Of a DNA stretch of 64,000 nucleotides, positions 1 to 8,408 are shown one piece after another. Both the position numbers and the translations under genes were made by a program. This stretch comes from Hyphomonas sp. Mor2 (GTDB taxonomy: Bacteria; Pseudomonadota; Alphaproteobacteria; Caulobacterales; Hyphomonadaceae). Positions within the stretch are counted from its first letter, which is position 1. Every line of letters begins with the position of its first letter. The DNA lies in the NCBI RefSeq assembly GCF_001854405.1, contig NZ_CP017718.1, positions 1,426,001-1,490,000 on the forward strand, written 5' to 3'. The notes under the pieces are model-generated. The model searched no databases and was not told the origin of the DNA. It worked only from the letters and a program-made list of their open reading frames with translations.

Positions 1-196
1 TCACCTTCGTGCGCCGAACATCGGGATGCAGGATGAAAGTGTATCCGGTGATGATCGAAACATCGTCGATCAGCGCCGTGATCTCAACGTCGTTCAGGCT
101 CAACACGTGGCGAGCCGCCTGCGGCGAGTTCATCTCTGCCGTCGCAATTCCCTGGCTCGCCAAGGCAATAGCAGATGCAGCAATCAATCTTTTCAT
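1..196 (-). CDS. gspD: Type II secretion secretin GspD, N-terminal fragment
   Basis: Only the first 65 or so codons are in the window; the gene runs off the left edge. The visible protein has a short signal peptide (MKRLIAASAIALASQGIATA) and then a stretch of the form VLSLNDVEITALIDDVS..TGYTFILHP. This matches the N0 domain that opens GspD secretins, in which a beta strand is followed by an amphipathic helix and a TGxTFIxxP segment. The start ATG lies nine bases after the gspC stop, and AAGG, which overlaps that stop, serves as ribosome site. The outer-membrane channel function is inferred from the family and from the adjacent gspC. Confidence 0.8.
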   Translation of the reverse strand, partial: MKRLIAASAIALASQGIATAEMNSPQAARHVLSLNDVEITALIDDVSIITGYTFILHPDVRRTKV

Positions 197-205
197 CGGA
201 TAACC

Positions 206-1102
206 TTACTCACCAAACTTCAAACGAACGGTCCGCGTCGATCCGTTCCTGTTAATCTCCAGAACCGCTGTCTGTATTGAAGAAATACGGTCCACAATGT
301 CGGCCATATCCAAACTGTCTACCGACGTGCCATTAATTTGCAGCAACACATCGCCAGGCTGCAATCCTGCCTGGCGCATGATATCTGCGCTGCCGATCGG
401 GTTCAGGCGATAACCGGTCAGCACACCATTGGTCATCACCGGACCTGCATTCATCGCGCCGAACAGCACATCCGGCCCTGGCAGCTGGCCTTCAATCTCA
501 TCCGACGGTTCTGGCGCTTGAACCGCTTGCGCCGCACTCGCACCATTTCCAGCATCGGTCACGATCCGCGAATCATCGGAGATCACAGAAAGACCTGCCC
601 CGCGCCCGCCCAGCATCAGGGTTTCGTCTGCGCCATCACGGTTAATAATCACCCGATCCGACAGAATTCTTTCCAGCACCACGCCGGGCAGAATCTCATC
701 TCCGATCCGGTAATTCTTCCCGATTCCGTCGGGTGTCCGGATGATGGCGTTGCCGGCTCCGTCCCCTTCGGTCGACATCCGAAGCCCGTCCAGCTGCAGG
801 TTGAGATTGGTTTCAGGAACGTCTTGCACGATCAGTTCGACTTCTCCCTGATCGAACGGGTTTTCTGTGAGCAAGACCGATCGATCGGTGGAAATAGCAA
901 GAGTGCTGCCGGTTCCGCGCATTGGCGCCGGCAGCGGACGATCTGTAAATGTGGCAACAGAAGCCGACGGCGAAGCGATGACCCAGACCAGGCGTGCGGC
1001 GAGAAGCGCCAACGTGACGATCAGCACCAGCTCAATCGCCAGGCGTATGGGGCGCTCAATAACGCTCACTCGCTCCATGACCGTTTGGGTGGCGTTTGCC
1101 AT
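206..1102 (-). CDS. gspC: Type II secretion inner-membrane protein GspC
   Basis: The 298-residue protein has a cytoplasmic N-terminus, one membrane segment (about residues 21-44), a periplasmic homology region (about 80-165, starting NPF and ending in a glycine-rich turn) and a C-terminal PDZ-type domain (about 225-298, with LQPGD at 247-251). This is the classic GspC layout. In the family the homology region contacts the GspD N0 domain, and the gspD start follows nine bases downstream. The start has a GAGGAG ribosome site. The upstream gene is a TonB-dependent receptor, an arrangement also known from other Caulobacterales-type T2SS loci. Confidence 0.88.
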   Translation of the reverse strand: MANATQTVMERVSVIERPIRLAIELVLIVTLALLAARLVWVIASPSASVATFTDRPLPAPMRGTGSTLAISTDRSVLLTENPFDQGEVELIVQDVPETNLNLQLDGLRMSTEGDGAGNAIIRTPDGIGKNYRIGDEILPGVVLERILSDRVIINRDGADETLMLGGRGAGLSVISDDSRIVTDAGNGASAAQAVQAPEPSDEIEGQLPGPDVLFGAMNAGPVMTNGVLTGYRLNPIGSADIMRQAGLQPGDVLLQINGTSVDSLDMADIVDRISSIQTAVLEINRNGSTRTVRLKFGE

Positions 1103-1184
1103 TCTGGTCTCTCCTCACCCCCCAGACTTAACCTTAACCCTAGGCGCTAATCACGTGTTTTGTCACGCTTAATTGTAAGAAACG

Positions 1185-1221
1185 AACCCTCACAAGTCGG
1201 TTAAAACCGATTGTAAGGGTT
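1185..1221. repeat. Inverted repeat between receptor stop and gspC
   Basis: AACCCT-ACAA-TCGGTT on one arm pairs with AACCGA-TTGT-AGGGTT on the other, with one mismatch and one bulge, around a two-base centre. It lies in the 168-base gap after the TonB-receptor stop and before gspC. There is no long T tract, so it may be a weak terminator, an mRNA-stability hairpin or an operator. The sequence alone does not decide. Confidence 0.45.
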
Positions 1222-1270
1222 CACCTTAGTCGTTCACTTTTTTCACTGACGCAAATGCGTCGTGCTTAAC

Positions 1271-3874
1271 CTAGAATTTCGCGGTCAGGCTGGCGGACAG
1301 GCTGCTTCCACGATCGTAGGTGTTGAACTCGATCCGCCCCACATCCGTCGCTGTGTTCACGAATTCCTCATGCGCTTCGTCGAGCAGGTTACGCGCGCTG
1401 AAGCCAAAAGTGAGATCCTTGCCGCCAAAATTGAAATCACGGCGATATACGAGGTCAACCTGAATGCCTGGATCCTCGATCACATCTTCGAGTCCGAGGC
1501 GGGCGTCACCGCGCTGCAGGATACGCTCATCCACCCAGCCGATCAGCAATGTGGCCTGTTCAACATCGCTTTCCCAACCAAATTGCAGGTTGAAGATGTT
1601 TTCAGGAGTCCCTTGCAACTTGTCGCCATCATTCAGGCCAAGATCGGTTGCGAGAATGGTGCGGTTTTCGCTGCCCGAGAAGACGAGGTCCATTGCATCG
1701 ACAAGGAGTTCAGCCGACGTGAAGGTATAGTTGGTAGAGAAGATCCAGTCACGATCCTGCCACCAACTGCCTTCGAAAGGCATCTCGAAACGGTTCCGAT
1801 ACTCAAGCTCGAATCCGAACAGTTCGGCTTTCGGCGCATTAATGTACGTCGTCTGATAAACGAGCGAGCTTAGTTCGTTGATCTGTTCTTCGATCGGGTT
1901 TTCGATTTCCTTGAAGAAGGCCGCACCGGTCACGAACTGATTGCGGCCCATATAGTATTCGAGGCGCGCATCATAATTGGTGAACTCGCTGTCGACCAAG
2001 CCGCTATTCCCTCGATAGGTGCGGCTGGATTCGGTATCGAAGTAGGTCGCCTCGGACAATTCGCGGAACTGTGGACGGGCGATGGTCTCGGAATATCCAA
2101 ACCGCAGCTGCAGATCGTCGGCGAAATTCCAGGTGAAGGTCAGCGCAGGCAGCGTGTAGTCGTTCTCCAGGCGCGTCTCTTCAGGGCCCGGATTACCGAA
2201 CCGGTCAGATGAACGCACGAACTGTTCACCACTTTCCTGACGCACACCAATCGTGGCCTTGATAAAATTCGTCACGTCGACGTCGGCCTGAGCGAAGTAA
2301 GAGGTGACATCAAGGCCCGCTTCATAGAAGTCGGTCGTCGTGGTCGATTCATTCAGAAAGAAACGACTTGGCGCGATGTTGTCCGGTGAGAACAGGAAAT
2401 CAGGCCGCGCGGTCTGATCGATGCCGGTCACAACCGATCCATTGAAACGGAAATTGAACTGCTTGTAGTCACGCTCGGTGCTCGAGTCGTCAAAACCACC
2501 AGAAAGAACCAGTTCGCGGGTGCTTCCCAGGTCAATCGTGTAGGTGCCGTCCAGACCAAAACCAGTGACGTCATCAACCAGCTCCGTGAACTGAATGTTG
2601 TAGCGCCCCTGTTGGTTATTATAGGTCGGCACACCATTGATGACTTCACGGGTCAGTTGACGCTCATACGGCGCATCATAGGTCGACTGAGCGACAGAAC
2701 CGCGCCAGTTGAGATCCAGCTCGCCAAATGCGTGCGAGCCAGCCAACTGGAAGGATGTCAACTCACGCTCGTACCAGGCGCTGCGTTCGCGGTGGCGAAT
2801 TTCGTTACTGCCATCTTCACCAACAGAAATCTGCGCGTCCTTCGTTGTCGAGTGGACGTAGAAGAGCGTGCCGGACACCTCGTGCAGACCATAGCCCACG
2901 GTCAGTGAGCCCAGGCCATTGACGATCGCGTCATAAGTCGTCTGGTCGACAAGGACATCACGGTCGAAATCGCCAGACGCATCGTTGCGAAGCACCTGCT
3001 GGGTCGCCAGGCGGGTGGTCCAGCTGCTGTCATACCCAACGACACCGATCATGCCGACATCGAAGTCACCGACGCCGATGGACTTGCCGGCCTCAACTTC
3101 GACTTCAAACGGCGCATCGATCTGCCCCTGCTGGATCACAGAAAGAGGCGAATTGACCAGGCTTTCGCCCGCCGCTTCACGGGCTTCAGGGCTCAGGCTG
3201 TTAATGTTCGTGCCAGTCGCAATCAGGTCGGCGAGCGGACCAGGCAAATCGCGCAGGCCATCATCGTAACCAGACCAATCGGTGTCACTCCCCCGGACGA
3301 ACAGCCCAGTGTCGCCCGTCGTGAACGTATTGTAGCCTGTGCCAACCTTGATATTGAAAAAATCCTCCGCTGGCTGGCGCACGGTTTTGAGATCGATCAG
3401 ACCACCGCCGAACTCACCCGGATAGTTTGCAGAATAGGTTTTCTGCACGGCCGCACCATCGAGCACGTTTGATGGGAAGAGGTCGAGCGGCACAGTCCGA
3501 CGCAGAGGCTCTGGACTTGGCAGCGGTGACCCGTTCAGGAGCGCCACAGAGTAGCGGTCCCCGAGACCGCGGACATAAGCGAACTGTCCGTCCACCACGC
3601 TGAGGCCGCTGAGCCGGGTCAGTGCAAGCGCCGCATTGGCGTCGCCCTGGCGGGTCAGATCTTCCGCAGAAAGGAAAGAGGCAACTTGAGAGGTCTGGCG
3701 CTGGGGTTCGGGAATAAAGGCACCGCGCACAACGACTGTCTGAAGCGTGCGCTCATCGGTTTCTGTGGTTTCTACAGCAGTGTCGTCCGGTTCTTCCTGA
3801 GCGACCGCAACGGGCGATACGGCCAGGGCCAGCGCCGTCGAAAGCAGAAGTGAATGTTTGGGTGGGCGTATCAT
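1271..3874 (-). CDS. TonB-dependent receptor linked to type II secretion
   Basis: The 867-residue outer-membrane receptor has a signal peptide ending near AVAQ, a TonB-box-like LQTVVVRG (about 44-51), a plug domain (about 55-180) containing YVRGLGDRY and LPSPEPLRR, and a long beta barrel ending in a C-terminal phenylalanine. The plug with RGLGDRYS..LNGSPLPSPEPLRRTVPLD is, from memory, typical of the receptor class found next to T2SS genes in Caulobacterales and sphingomonads. It lies between a large lipoprotein and gspC, all on the minus strand. The start has AAAGG nine bases upstream. The ligand is unknown; uptake or sensing linked to the secreted lipoprotein is inference. Confidence 0.9.
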   Translation of the reverse strand: MIRPPKHSLLLSTALALAVSPVAVAQEEPDDTAVETTETDERTLQTVVVRGAFIPEPQRQTSQVASFLSAEDLTRQGDANAALALTRLSGLSVVDGQFAYVRGLGDRYSVALLNGSPLPSPEPLRRTVPLDLFPSNVLDGAAVQKTYSANYPGEFGGGLIDLKTVRQPAEDFFNIKVGTGYNTFTTGDTGLFVRGSDTDWSGYDDGLRDLPGPLADLIATGTNINSLSPEAREAAGESLVNSPLSVIQQGQIDAPFEVEVEAGKSIGVGDFDVGMIGVVGYDSSWTTRLATQQVLRNDASGDFDRDVLVDQTTYDAIVNGLGSLTVGYGLHEVSGTLFYVHSTTKDAQISVGEDGSNEIRHRERSAWYERELTSFQLAGSHAFGELDLNWRGSVAQSTYDAPYERQLTREVINGVPTYNNQQGRYNIQFTELVDDVTGFGLDGTYTIDLGSTRELVLSGGFDDSSTERDYKQFNFRFNGSVVTGIDQTARPDFLFSPDNIAPSRFFLNESTTTTDFYEAGLDVTSYFAQADVDVTNFIKATIGVRQESGEQFVRSSDRFGNPGPEETRLENDYTLPALTFTWNFADDLQLRFGYSETIARPQFRELSEATYFDTESSRTYRGNSGLVDSEFTNYDARLEYYMGRNQFVTGAAFFKEIENPIEEQINELSSLVYQTTYINAPKAELFGFELEYRNRFEMPFEGSWWQDRDWIFSTNYTFTSAELLVDAMDLVFSGSENRTILATDLGLNDGDKLQGTPENIFNLQFGWESDVEQATLLIGWVDERILQRGDARLGLEDVIEDPGIQVDLVYRRDFNFGGKDLTFGFSARNLLDEAHEEFVNTATDVGRIEFNTYDRGSSLSASLTAKF

Positions 3875-3924
3875 AGGATTAGACCTTTGTTCGGATCATC
3901 CAGTCGTCGGACTGAAATGGGAGA

Positions 3925-3954
3925 ACCGGGACGGAGGTCAGCCTCCGTCCCGGT
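3925..3954 (-). terminator. Strong hairpin between lipoprotein and TonB receptor
   Basis: A perfect 13-bp stem (ACCGGGACGGAGG with its complement) closes a four-base TCAG loop in the 95-base gap between the lipoprotein stop (3970) and the receptor start (3874). No run of T follows, so complete rho-independent termination is unlikely. It fits an attenuator or 3'-end stabiliser that gives more lipoprotein than receptor mRNA. A smaller perfect stem, CAGTC-GTCG-GACTG, lies at 3901-3914. Confidence 0.6.
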
Positions 3955-3969
3955 CGTATCGAGATTGGG

Positions 3970-5301
3970 TTAGCAGGCGTCGCCGTTTGGCAGGCCGCAG
4001 GTCCAACCTTGCCACCAGGTGTCGTTCGCATTTTCGACTGCGCCGATATAATCCGTGTCGTCGAAGAACGGATCGATGGCTGTCAGGTCGGTCGCGGTCG
4101 CGGCCGTTTCCGTCGTGCCGTTGATGAAGGTCGAAATCAGCGTGTTCACGATCGCGTTTGGATCCGTATTGAATGTGCTGTTTGGCGCGGCAGCAACCGC
4201 ATCAACGGCGGCCTGTGTTTCTGGCGTCGAGTCGGTCAGACCAGCGCCATTGGTCCCGCAATCGGCCTGCACGGAAGAGAAACTTGGGTCGAGGCCAACG
4301 CCGCCAAAGCTCGTATCGTCCCCGTCACCTGCGTCTGCATCCCAGGCGAAACACGCGTCTTCATAGACGATGACCCCGTTCAGGAGGCGACCGATAGATC
4401 CCGTGTTCGAACGGAACACCTGGTCGCCATCGGTGCCGAGGAACGTGAAGTTCGCGATCAGCGGGTTGGATTCGAAGCCCGTTCCGGTAGCTGCTGCGAC
4501 AGAGCTCTGCTCGGTTATATTGTCACCGCGGCCGTTGATCTGGTTGACGATGACGTACTGGATCGCGCCCTGATAGCCATTATCGGTATCGATGGACTCG
4601 TCATTGTTGCCAGTCAGGACCAGGTACTTCGCGTTGACCGTCCCCCCGAAGAATTCGACGCCGTCATCAGCATTGTTGTGCACCTGAATGTACTCAACCA
4701 CCGTGCCGTCACCGACCCCACCGAACGCGATGCCGTTCAGTTCGTTGTCTGGGGTAAGCTCGAAGCCAGCATACTTGACCTGAACGTAGCGCAGGACGCC
4801 TGAGCTGTCGTTAGGTTCCTGACCACCATAAAGCGCATCTGGAGAGGTGACCCCCTCGATCCGCTGCTGACAGGAATTGGTGAAGTATGCCGAGCCACTG
4901 AGGCAGCGGTTCTGAGGGGCGCTTCCGAGAATAACGATCCCGCCCCACTCGCCATCAGCCTGATCTGGGGCTGGTTGAGTGCCACGAATATCGGATTCAG
5001 AGGTGAAGACGATCGGGTTGCTGGCGGTTCCGTTTGCGCGGATTTCCGAACCCCGGTTCACGACCAGGTAATCCTGACCGGTATTGCCGAACAGCGTAAC
5101 GCCAGACTCGATGGTCAGCGTGGCAGCGTCCCCCATGGAAGCGGTGCCGTCGGCGCCCATATCGATACCCACATCAACACGGCCATCGAGCTCATAGAGA
5201 TTGCCGCGTGTCAGACGTACATCGTCGGTCAAGACACCGGACACCACACAAACTTTCACGCCGTTGATTGTGTTGCCATTATCGATCGTTCCAGTTGGGC
5301 A
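3970..5301 (-). repeat. C-terminal copy of internal tandem duplication
   Basis: This encodes residues 508-950 of the lipoprotein. It aligns with 5302-6654 at a period of about 1332-1335 bases. Long stretches are almost identical in DNA, for example the block around 4171 and its partner around 5506. The high nucleotide identity points to recent duplication or continuing gene conversion. Confidence 0.85.
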
Positions 5302-6822
5302 CGTAAATGCGTCCGGGAACATGCCGAACGTCCAACCGGTCGCCCAGTTATCTGTCTCGGATTCGGTCGGACCAAAGGCGCCGATGTAATTGGTGTCATC
5401 AAACGACGCGTCAATGGCTGGAAGATCGGTCGCCGTTACACCTTGCTCTGCTGTGCCCGAGAAGAAACGAGCGGCGAGCGTGTTCACTACCGGCGCGGTG
5501 GTGTTGAATGTGCTGTTTGGCGCGGCAGCAACCGCATCAACGGCTGCCTGTGTTTCTGGCGTCGAGTCGGTCAGACCCGCGCCATTGGTCCCACAATCGG
5601 CCTGCACAGAGGAGAAGCTTGGGTCGGCGCCGACACCGCCAAAGCTCGTATCGTCGCCGTCACCCGCATCTGCGTCCCAGGCGAAACAAGCGTCATCATA
5701 GACGATCACACCATTCAACAGGCGGCCAATCGAACCGGTGTTCGAACGGAATACCTGGTCGCCATCCGTCCCTACAAACGTGAAGTTGGCGATCAGTGGG
5801 TTGGACGATTGAGCGGCTGGCGCTGCTGCGACAGAGCTTTGCTCGGTGATATTGTCACCGCGACCTGTGGTTTGTTCGACAACCACGTGCTGAATGGTGC
5901 CCTGATAGCCGTTATCGGTATCGATGGACTCATCATTGTTGCCGTTGAGGACCAGGTATTTCGCGTTCACGGTGCCGCCAAAGAATTCGACGCCGTCATC
6001 CGCGTTGTTATACACCTGAACGTACTCAACGACCGTGCTGTCGCCAACGCCGCCGAAAGCGATACCGTTCAGTTCGTTATCGGTCGTCAACTCGAAGCCT
6101 GCATGTTTCACGACGACGTAACGAAGGGTACCGGAATAATCGTCTGCATCGTCACCGCCATAGAGCGCATCGGGTGAGGTTACACCTTCAATCCGCTGCT
6201 GGCAGGTGTCTGTGAAGTAAGCTGAGCCGCTGAGGCAGCGGTTTTGCGGCGCGCTGCCGAGAATCACGATGCCGCCCCACTCGCCGTCAAACGCTTCGCC
6301 GAGATCGTTAGAGGGATCGGAGTCGTTTTGGCGATCGATATCGTTAGAGCTGGTGAAGGTGATTGGCTGAGTTGCCGTTCCACGGGCTTCAATGGTCGAG
6401 CCACGCGAGACAACCAGATAGTCTTGACCAGTCGCACCGACGATCGTGACGCCGGGCTCAATTTCGAGGGAGGCGACTGAACCGGCAGGGTCCGAGCCAT
6501 CCGCGCCATTGTCCACGCCGACATCAACGCGTCCGTTGAGGCGATAAACAACGCCGTCAACATTGGTCAAAGTGGTCGTACCGAGCAGTGTGCCAGACAA
6601 TAAACAGGTCGTGATTGACCCGATCGGCGTCCCTTCTGAGAACCCGGTTGGGCAAGCAACGGTCGTACCGCCACCGCTACCACCGCCAGATCCACCGCTG
6701 CCGCCGCTCGAGGGAGGCGTGGTCGGTGTGGTTGATCCGGGAGAGGCGATGTTGCTGCCTTGTGAACAGGCTGCCGCCAGCATGCCCAGTGCCAGCGCAC
6801 TTGCAGTCGCTCGTAGTCTCAT
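3970..6822 (-). CDS. Large duplicated lipoprotein, probable T2SS substrate (ElpS-like position)
   Basis: The 950-residue protein has a lipoprotein signal (MRLRATASALALGMLAAAC; modified Cys19), a Ser/Gly linker (about 39-54) and two near-identical blocks (about 57-507 and 508-950). Each block contains a VDVGVDNGADG-type turn, EPGVTIVGATGQDYLVV, DGEWGGIVILGSAPQN and QVFRSNTGSIGRLLNG, repeated in a way that suggests a right-handed beta-helix. Cysteines recur at matching places in both copies. AGGGG lies eight bases before the start. The position, directly upstream of a TonB receptor, gspC and gspD, matches what I recall of Caulobacter crescentus elpS, a T2SS-secreted lipoprotein induced by phosphate starvation. 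Homology to ElpS itself is not established here, and no catalytic motif was recognised. Confidence 0.75.
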   Translation of the reverse strand: MRLRATASALALGMLAAACSQGSNIASPGSTTPTTPPSSGGSGGSGGGSGGGTTVACPTGFSEGTPIGSITTCLLSGTLLGTTTLTNVDGVVYRLNGRVDVGVDNGADGSDPAGSVASLEIEPGVTIVGATGQDYLVVSRGSTIEARGTATQPITFTSSNDIDRQNDSDPSNDLGEAFDGEWGGIVILGSAPQNRCLSGSAYFTDTCQQRIEGVTSPDALYGGDDADDYSGTLRYVVVKHAGFELTTDNELNGIAFGGVGDSTVVEYVQVYNNADDGVEFFGGTVNAKYLVLNGNNDESIDTDNGYQGTIQHVVVEQTTGRGDNITEQSSVAAAPAAQSSNPLIANFTFVGTDGDQVFRSNTGSIGRLLNGVIVYDDACFAWDADAGDGDDTSFGGVGADPSFSSVQADCGTNGAGLTDSTPETQAAVDAVAAAPNSTFNTTAPVVNTLAARFFSGTAEQGVTATDLPAIDASFDDTNYIGAFGPTESETDNWATGWTFGMFPDAFTCPTGTIDNGNTINGVKVCVVSGVLTDDVRLTRGNLYELDGRVDVGIDMGADGTASMGDAATLTIESGVTLFGNTGQDYLVVNRGSEIRANGTASNPIVFTSESDIRGTQPAPDQADGEWGGIVILGSAPQNRCLSGSAYFTNSCQQRIEGVTSPDALYGGQEPNDSSGVLRYVQVKYAGFELTPDNELNGIAFGGVGDGTVVEYIQVHNNADDGVEFFGGTVNAKYLVLTGNNDESIDTDNGYQGAIQYVIVNQINGRGDNITEQSSVAAATGTGFESNPLIANFTFLGTDGDQVFRSNTGSIGRLLNGVIVYEDACFAWDADAGDGDDTSFGGVGLDPSFSSVQADCGTNGAGLTDSTPETQAAVDAVAAAPNSTFNTDPNAIVNTLISTFINGTTETAATATDLTAIDPFFDDTDYIGAVENANDTWWQGWTCGLPNGDAC
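5302..6654 (-). repeat. N-terminal copy of internal tandem duplication
   Basis: This encodes residues 57-507 of the lipoprotein and is the partner of 3970-5301. Differences between copies cluster at the start (CPTGFSEG versus CPTGTIDN) and in a short insertion near residues 155-175 (DIDRQNDSDPSNDLGE versus a shorter segment), as expected for surface loops. Confidence 0.85.
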
Positions 6823-6928
6823 TGGTTTACCCCTAAAGCCGTTATCCAGATGAATTCAGTCGCGTGAGAATCACGCTCGGTTCAGGGGCCGGGTTATTGA
6901 CAGTGCGTGACGGTTTTTTTGCGCTAGA

Positions 6929-6946
6929 ATTACAGTTCTGTGACTG
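6929..6946 (-). promoter_or_regulatory. Candidate Pho box upstream of the lipoprotein gene
   Basis: On the minus strand, in gene orientation, the sequence reads CAGTCAC-AGAA-CTGTAAT. This is two seven-base units at 11-base spacing; the second fits the PhoB unit CTGTMAY fully and the first matches CTGTCAT at five of seven positions. It lies about 107 bases before the start codon. I see no clear -10 box at the usual distance, so the call rests on the motif and on the recalled phosphate control of the Caulobacter elpS system. Confidence 0.4.
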
Positions 6947-7101
6947 ACTCTGACACATTTCTGTCGCGATAAACCACTGTTATTTCTGACTTTTAATCCG
7001 GTTTCTGACATTCTTGCAATGAGCCGATCATTCACCCGGAATGAATGATTCCGTTTGTTTTCAGGACTCTTTTGCAATGCAATAAATCCGCACCCGGAGG
7101 A

Positions 7102-7707
7102 TTATGGAAAGATCATTTCGGTAATGCACCAAGCGCTCCAGATTCCGAGGCTTAGATGCGGACCGAATGGAATGGCCAACTGATCCCTGCGGCTTTGTGT
7201 CCTTTGCGACACGGTGAACGCGGAGATGATTCCAAGCCCTGATGCGATCAGTAGGACAACGGGTAAGAGCCCAGCTCCGACCCAAGCTCCCCCGGCCGCC
7301 AGAAGCTTGGCATCCCCCAAGCCGATTCCTTCATACCCGCGCACATGTCGCCAAAACCAGGACAAGGCGGCGATGGCTCCATAGCCAATCAAGGCGCCCG
7401 CGATGGACAATTGCCAGGAAGCTCCCAAAAGTATCGTAACGCCGAAACCTGCGAGAATCAGTGGGAGCGTGATGATGTCGAGCAACAGACCCGTGCGCAA
7501 ATCGATATATGACAGCATCAGCAGCGCGGTTCCGAGCCCCAGACTTGCATAGAGCCCCATCCCCACAGATCGGCCTGGGGTCGCTAATACGAGAAAGATG
7601 ACGGCGTAACTGACGGTCAATCCGGCTGCCAGGATCAGAGCAAAACGTGCCCCCATTCGCACATCTGGATACGGATCCACCGAACCCTCCGCGGCATCGC
7701 GCGTCAT
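7102..7707 (-). CDS. Prepilin peptidase (A24 type), catalytic domain only
   Basis: The 201-residue polytopic membrane protein carries the two aspartate motifs of type IV prepilin peptidases: SYIDLRTGLLLD near residues 66-77 and GLGDAKLLAAGG near 127-138, followed by IPFGPHLSLG. It lacks the N-terminal zinc/methyltransferase domain of full-length PilD/GspO, so it should cleave but not methylate. The start overlaps the rlmE stop (ATGA). Being near the T2SS block, its likely substrates are the GspG-K pseudopilins; a role with the Tad pilus locus around 50-56 kb cannot be excluded. Confidence 0.82.
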   Translation of the reverse strand: MTRDAAEGSVDPYPDVRMGARFALILAAGLTVSYAVIFLVLATPGRSVGMGLYASLGLGTALLMLSYIDLRTGLLLDIITLPLILAGFGVTILLGASWQLSIAGALIGYGAIAALSWFWRHVRGYEGIGLGDAKLLAAGGAWVGAGLLPVVLLIASGLGIISAFTVSQRTQSRRDQLAIPFGPHLSLGIWSAWCITEMIFP

Positions 7708-8408
7708 CCTCTGAATCCCTTGGCCACCACAAACAGCTCCGGTGACCCAGCGCGGCTGGCCGGGGGCTTGATATGTTTCACGGATTTGAACAGCTGCTTC
7801 AATCGGTCCATCATCTCAGGCGTTGCCCCGCCCTGGAAGACTTTCGAGCAGAACGCACCGCCGCGCACGAGGTGCTGCTCGGCAAAGACCAGCGCCATAT
7901 CCGCCAACGCGGCAGTTCGCAGGCTGTCCGTTTGTTTGTGCCCCGTCGTATTGGCGGCCATATCGGACAGGACGAGATCTGGCGGCCCGCTTAGACCCGT
8001 CATCATCTCTGCGACATCATCCGGCTCATTGACGTCCCCCTGGACGATAAACGCGCCTGACACCGGTTCCGTTTCCAGCAGATCAATTCCAACCACTTCT
8101 TTCACGCGGGCCCGCACGCAGGCCTGCAACCATCCCCCCGGCGCACATCCGAGATCAACGACCCGAATATCGGGACGGAGCAGCTTGGCCTGCGCATCGA
8201 TCTCAAGCAGCTTGTACGCGGCCCGCGCGCGAAATCCTTCCGCCTTGGCCTTTTGGACATAGGGATCGGATAGCTGACGCTCGATCCACTTTTTCGAGCT
8301 CTCCGACTTGGCCCGATACGCAATCACCTTGCGTTCGCCGGTGCGGCGACCCGAACTCTTCTTATTGTCCGTCGGGCCCTTCCAGCGGCGCTTGCCATCA
8401 TCGGTCAT
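7704..8408 (-). CDS. rlmE: 23S rRNA 2'-O-methyltransferase RlmE (FtsJ/RrmJ)
   Basis: The enzyme methylates the ribose of U2552 in the A-loop of 23S rRNA with S-adenosylmethionine. The 234-residue protein has a basic N-terminus (about 1-45), the SAM motif DLGCAPGG (85-92) and the K-D-K-E catalytic tetrad: K66 in AYKL, D149 in LSDMAAN, K189 in CSKVFQGG and E224 in PELFVVAKGF. It overlaps ppx upstream and the prepilin peptidase downstream by four bases each, so all three are probably translated from one message. Confidence 0.95.
   Translation of the reverse strand: MTDDGKRRWKGPTDNKKSSGRRTGERKVIAYRAKSESSKKWIERQLSDPYVQKAKAEGFRARAAYKLLEIDAQAKLLRPDIRVVDLGCAPGGWLQACVRARVKEVVGIDLLETEPVSGAFIVQGDVNEPDDVAEMMTGLSGPPDLVLSDMAANTTGHKQTDSLRTAALADMALVFAEQHLVRGGAFCSKVFQGGATPEMMDRLKQLFKSVKHIKPPASRAGSPELFVVAKGFRG

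Noticed and set aside
4009..4803. Long open frames on the plus strand opposite the duplicated lipoprotein (also 4975-6177)
   Set aside because: They are shadows of a repeated, GC-rich coding sequence; no ribosome sites, and the products have no domain-like composition.
6951..6967. CTGACAC-ATTT-CTGTCGC on the plus strand near the Pho box
   Set aside because: The spacing fits a PhoB site, but it faces away from the lipoprotein gene and each half matches at only five of seven bases.
7038..7054. Small palindrome CGGAAT-GAATG-ATTCCG downstream of the prepilin peptidase
   Set aside because: Six-base arms only, inside a gap with no further support; chance is likely.
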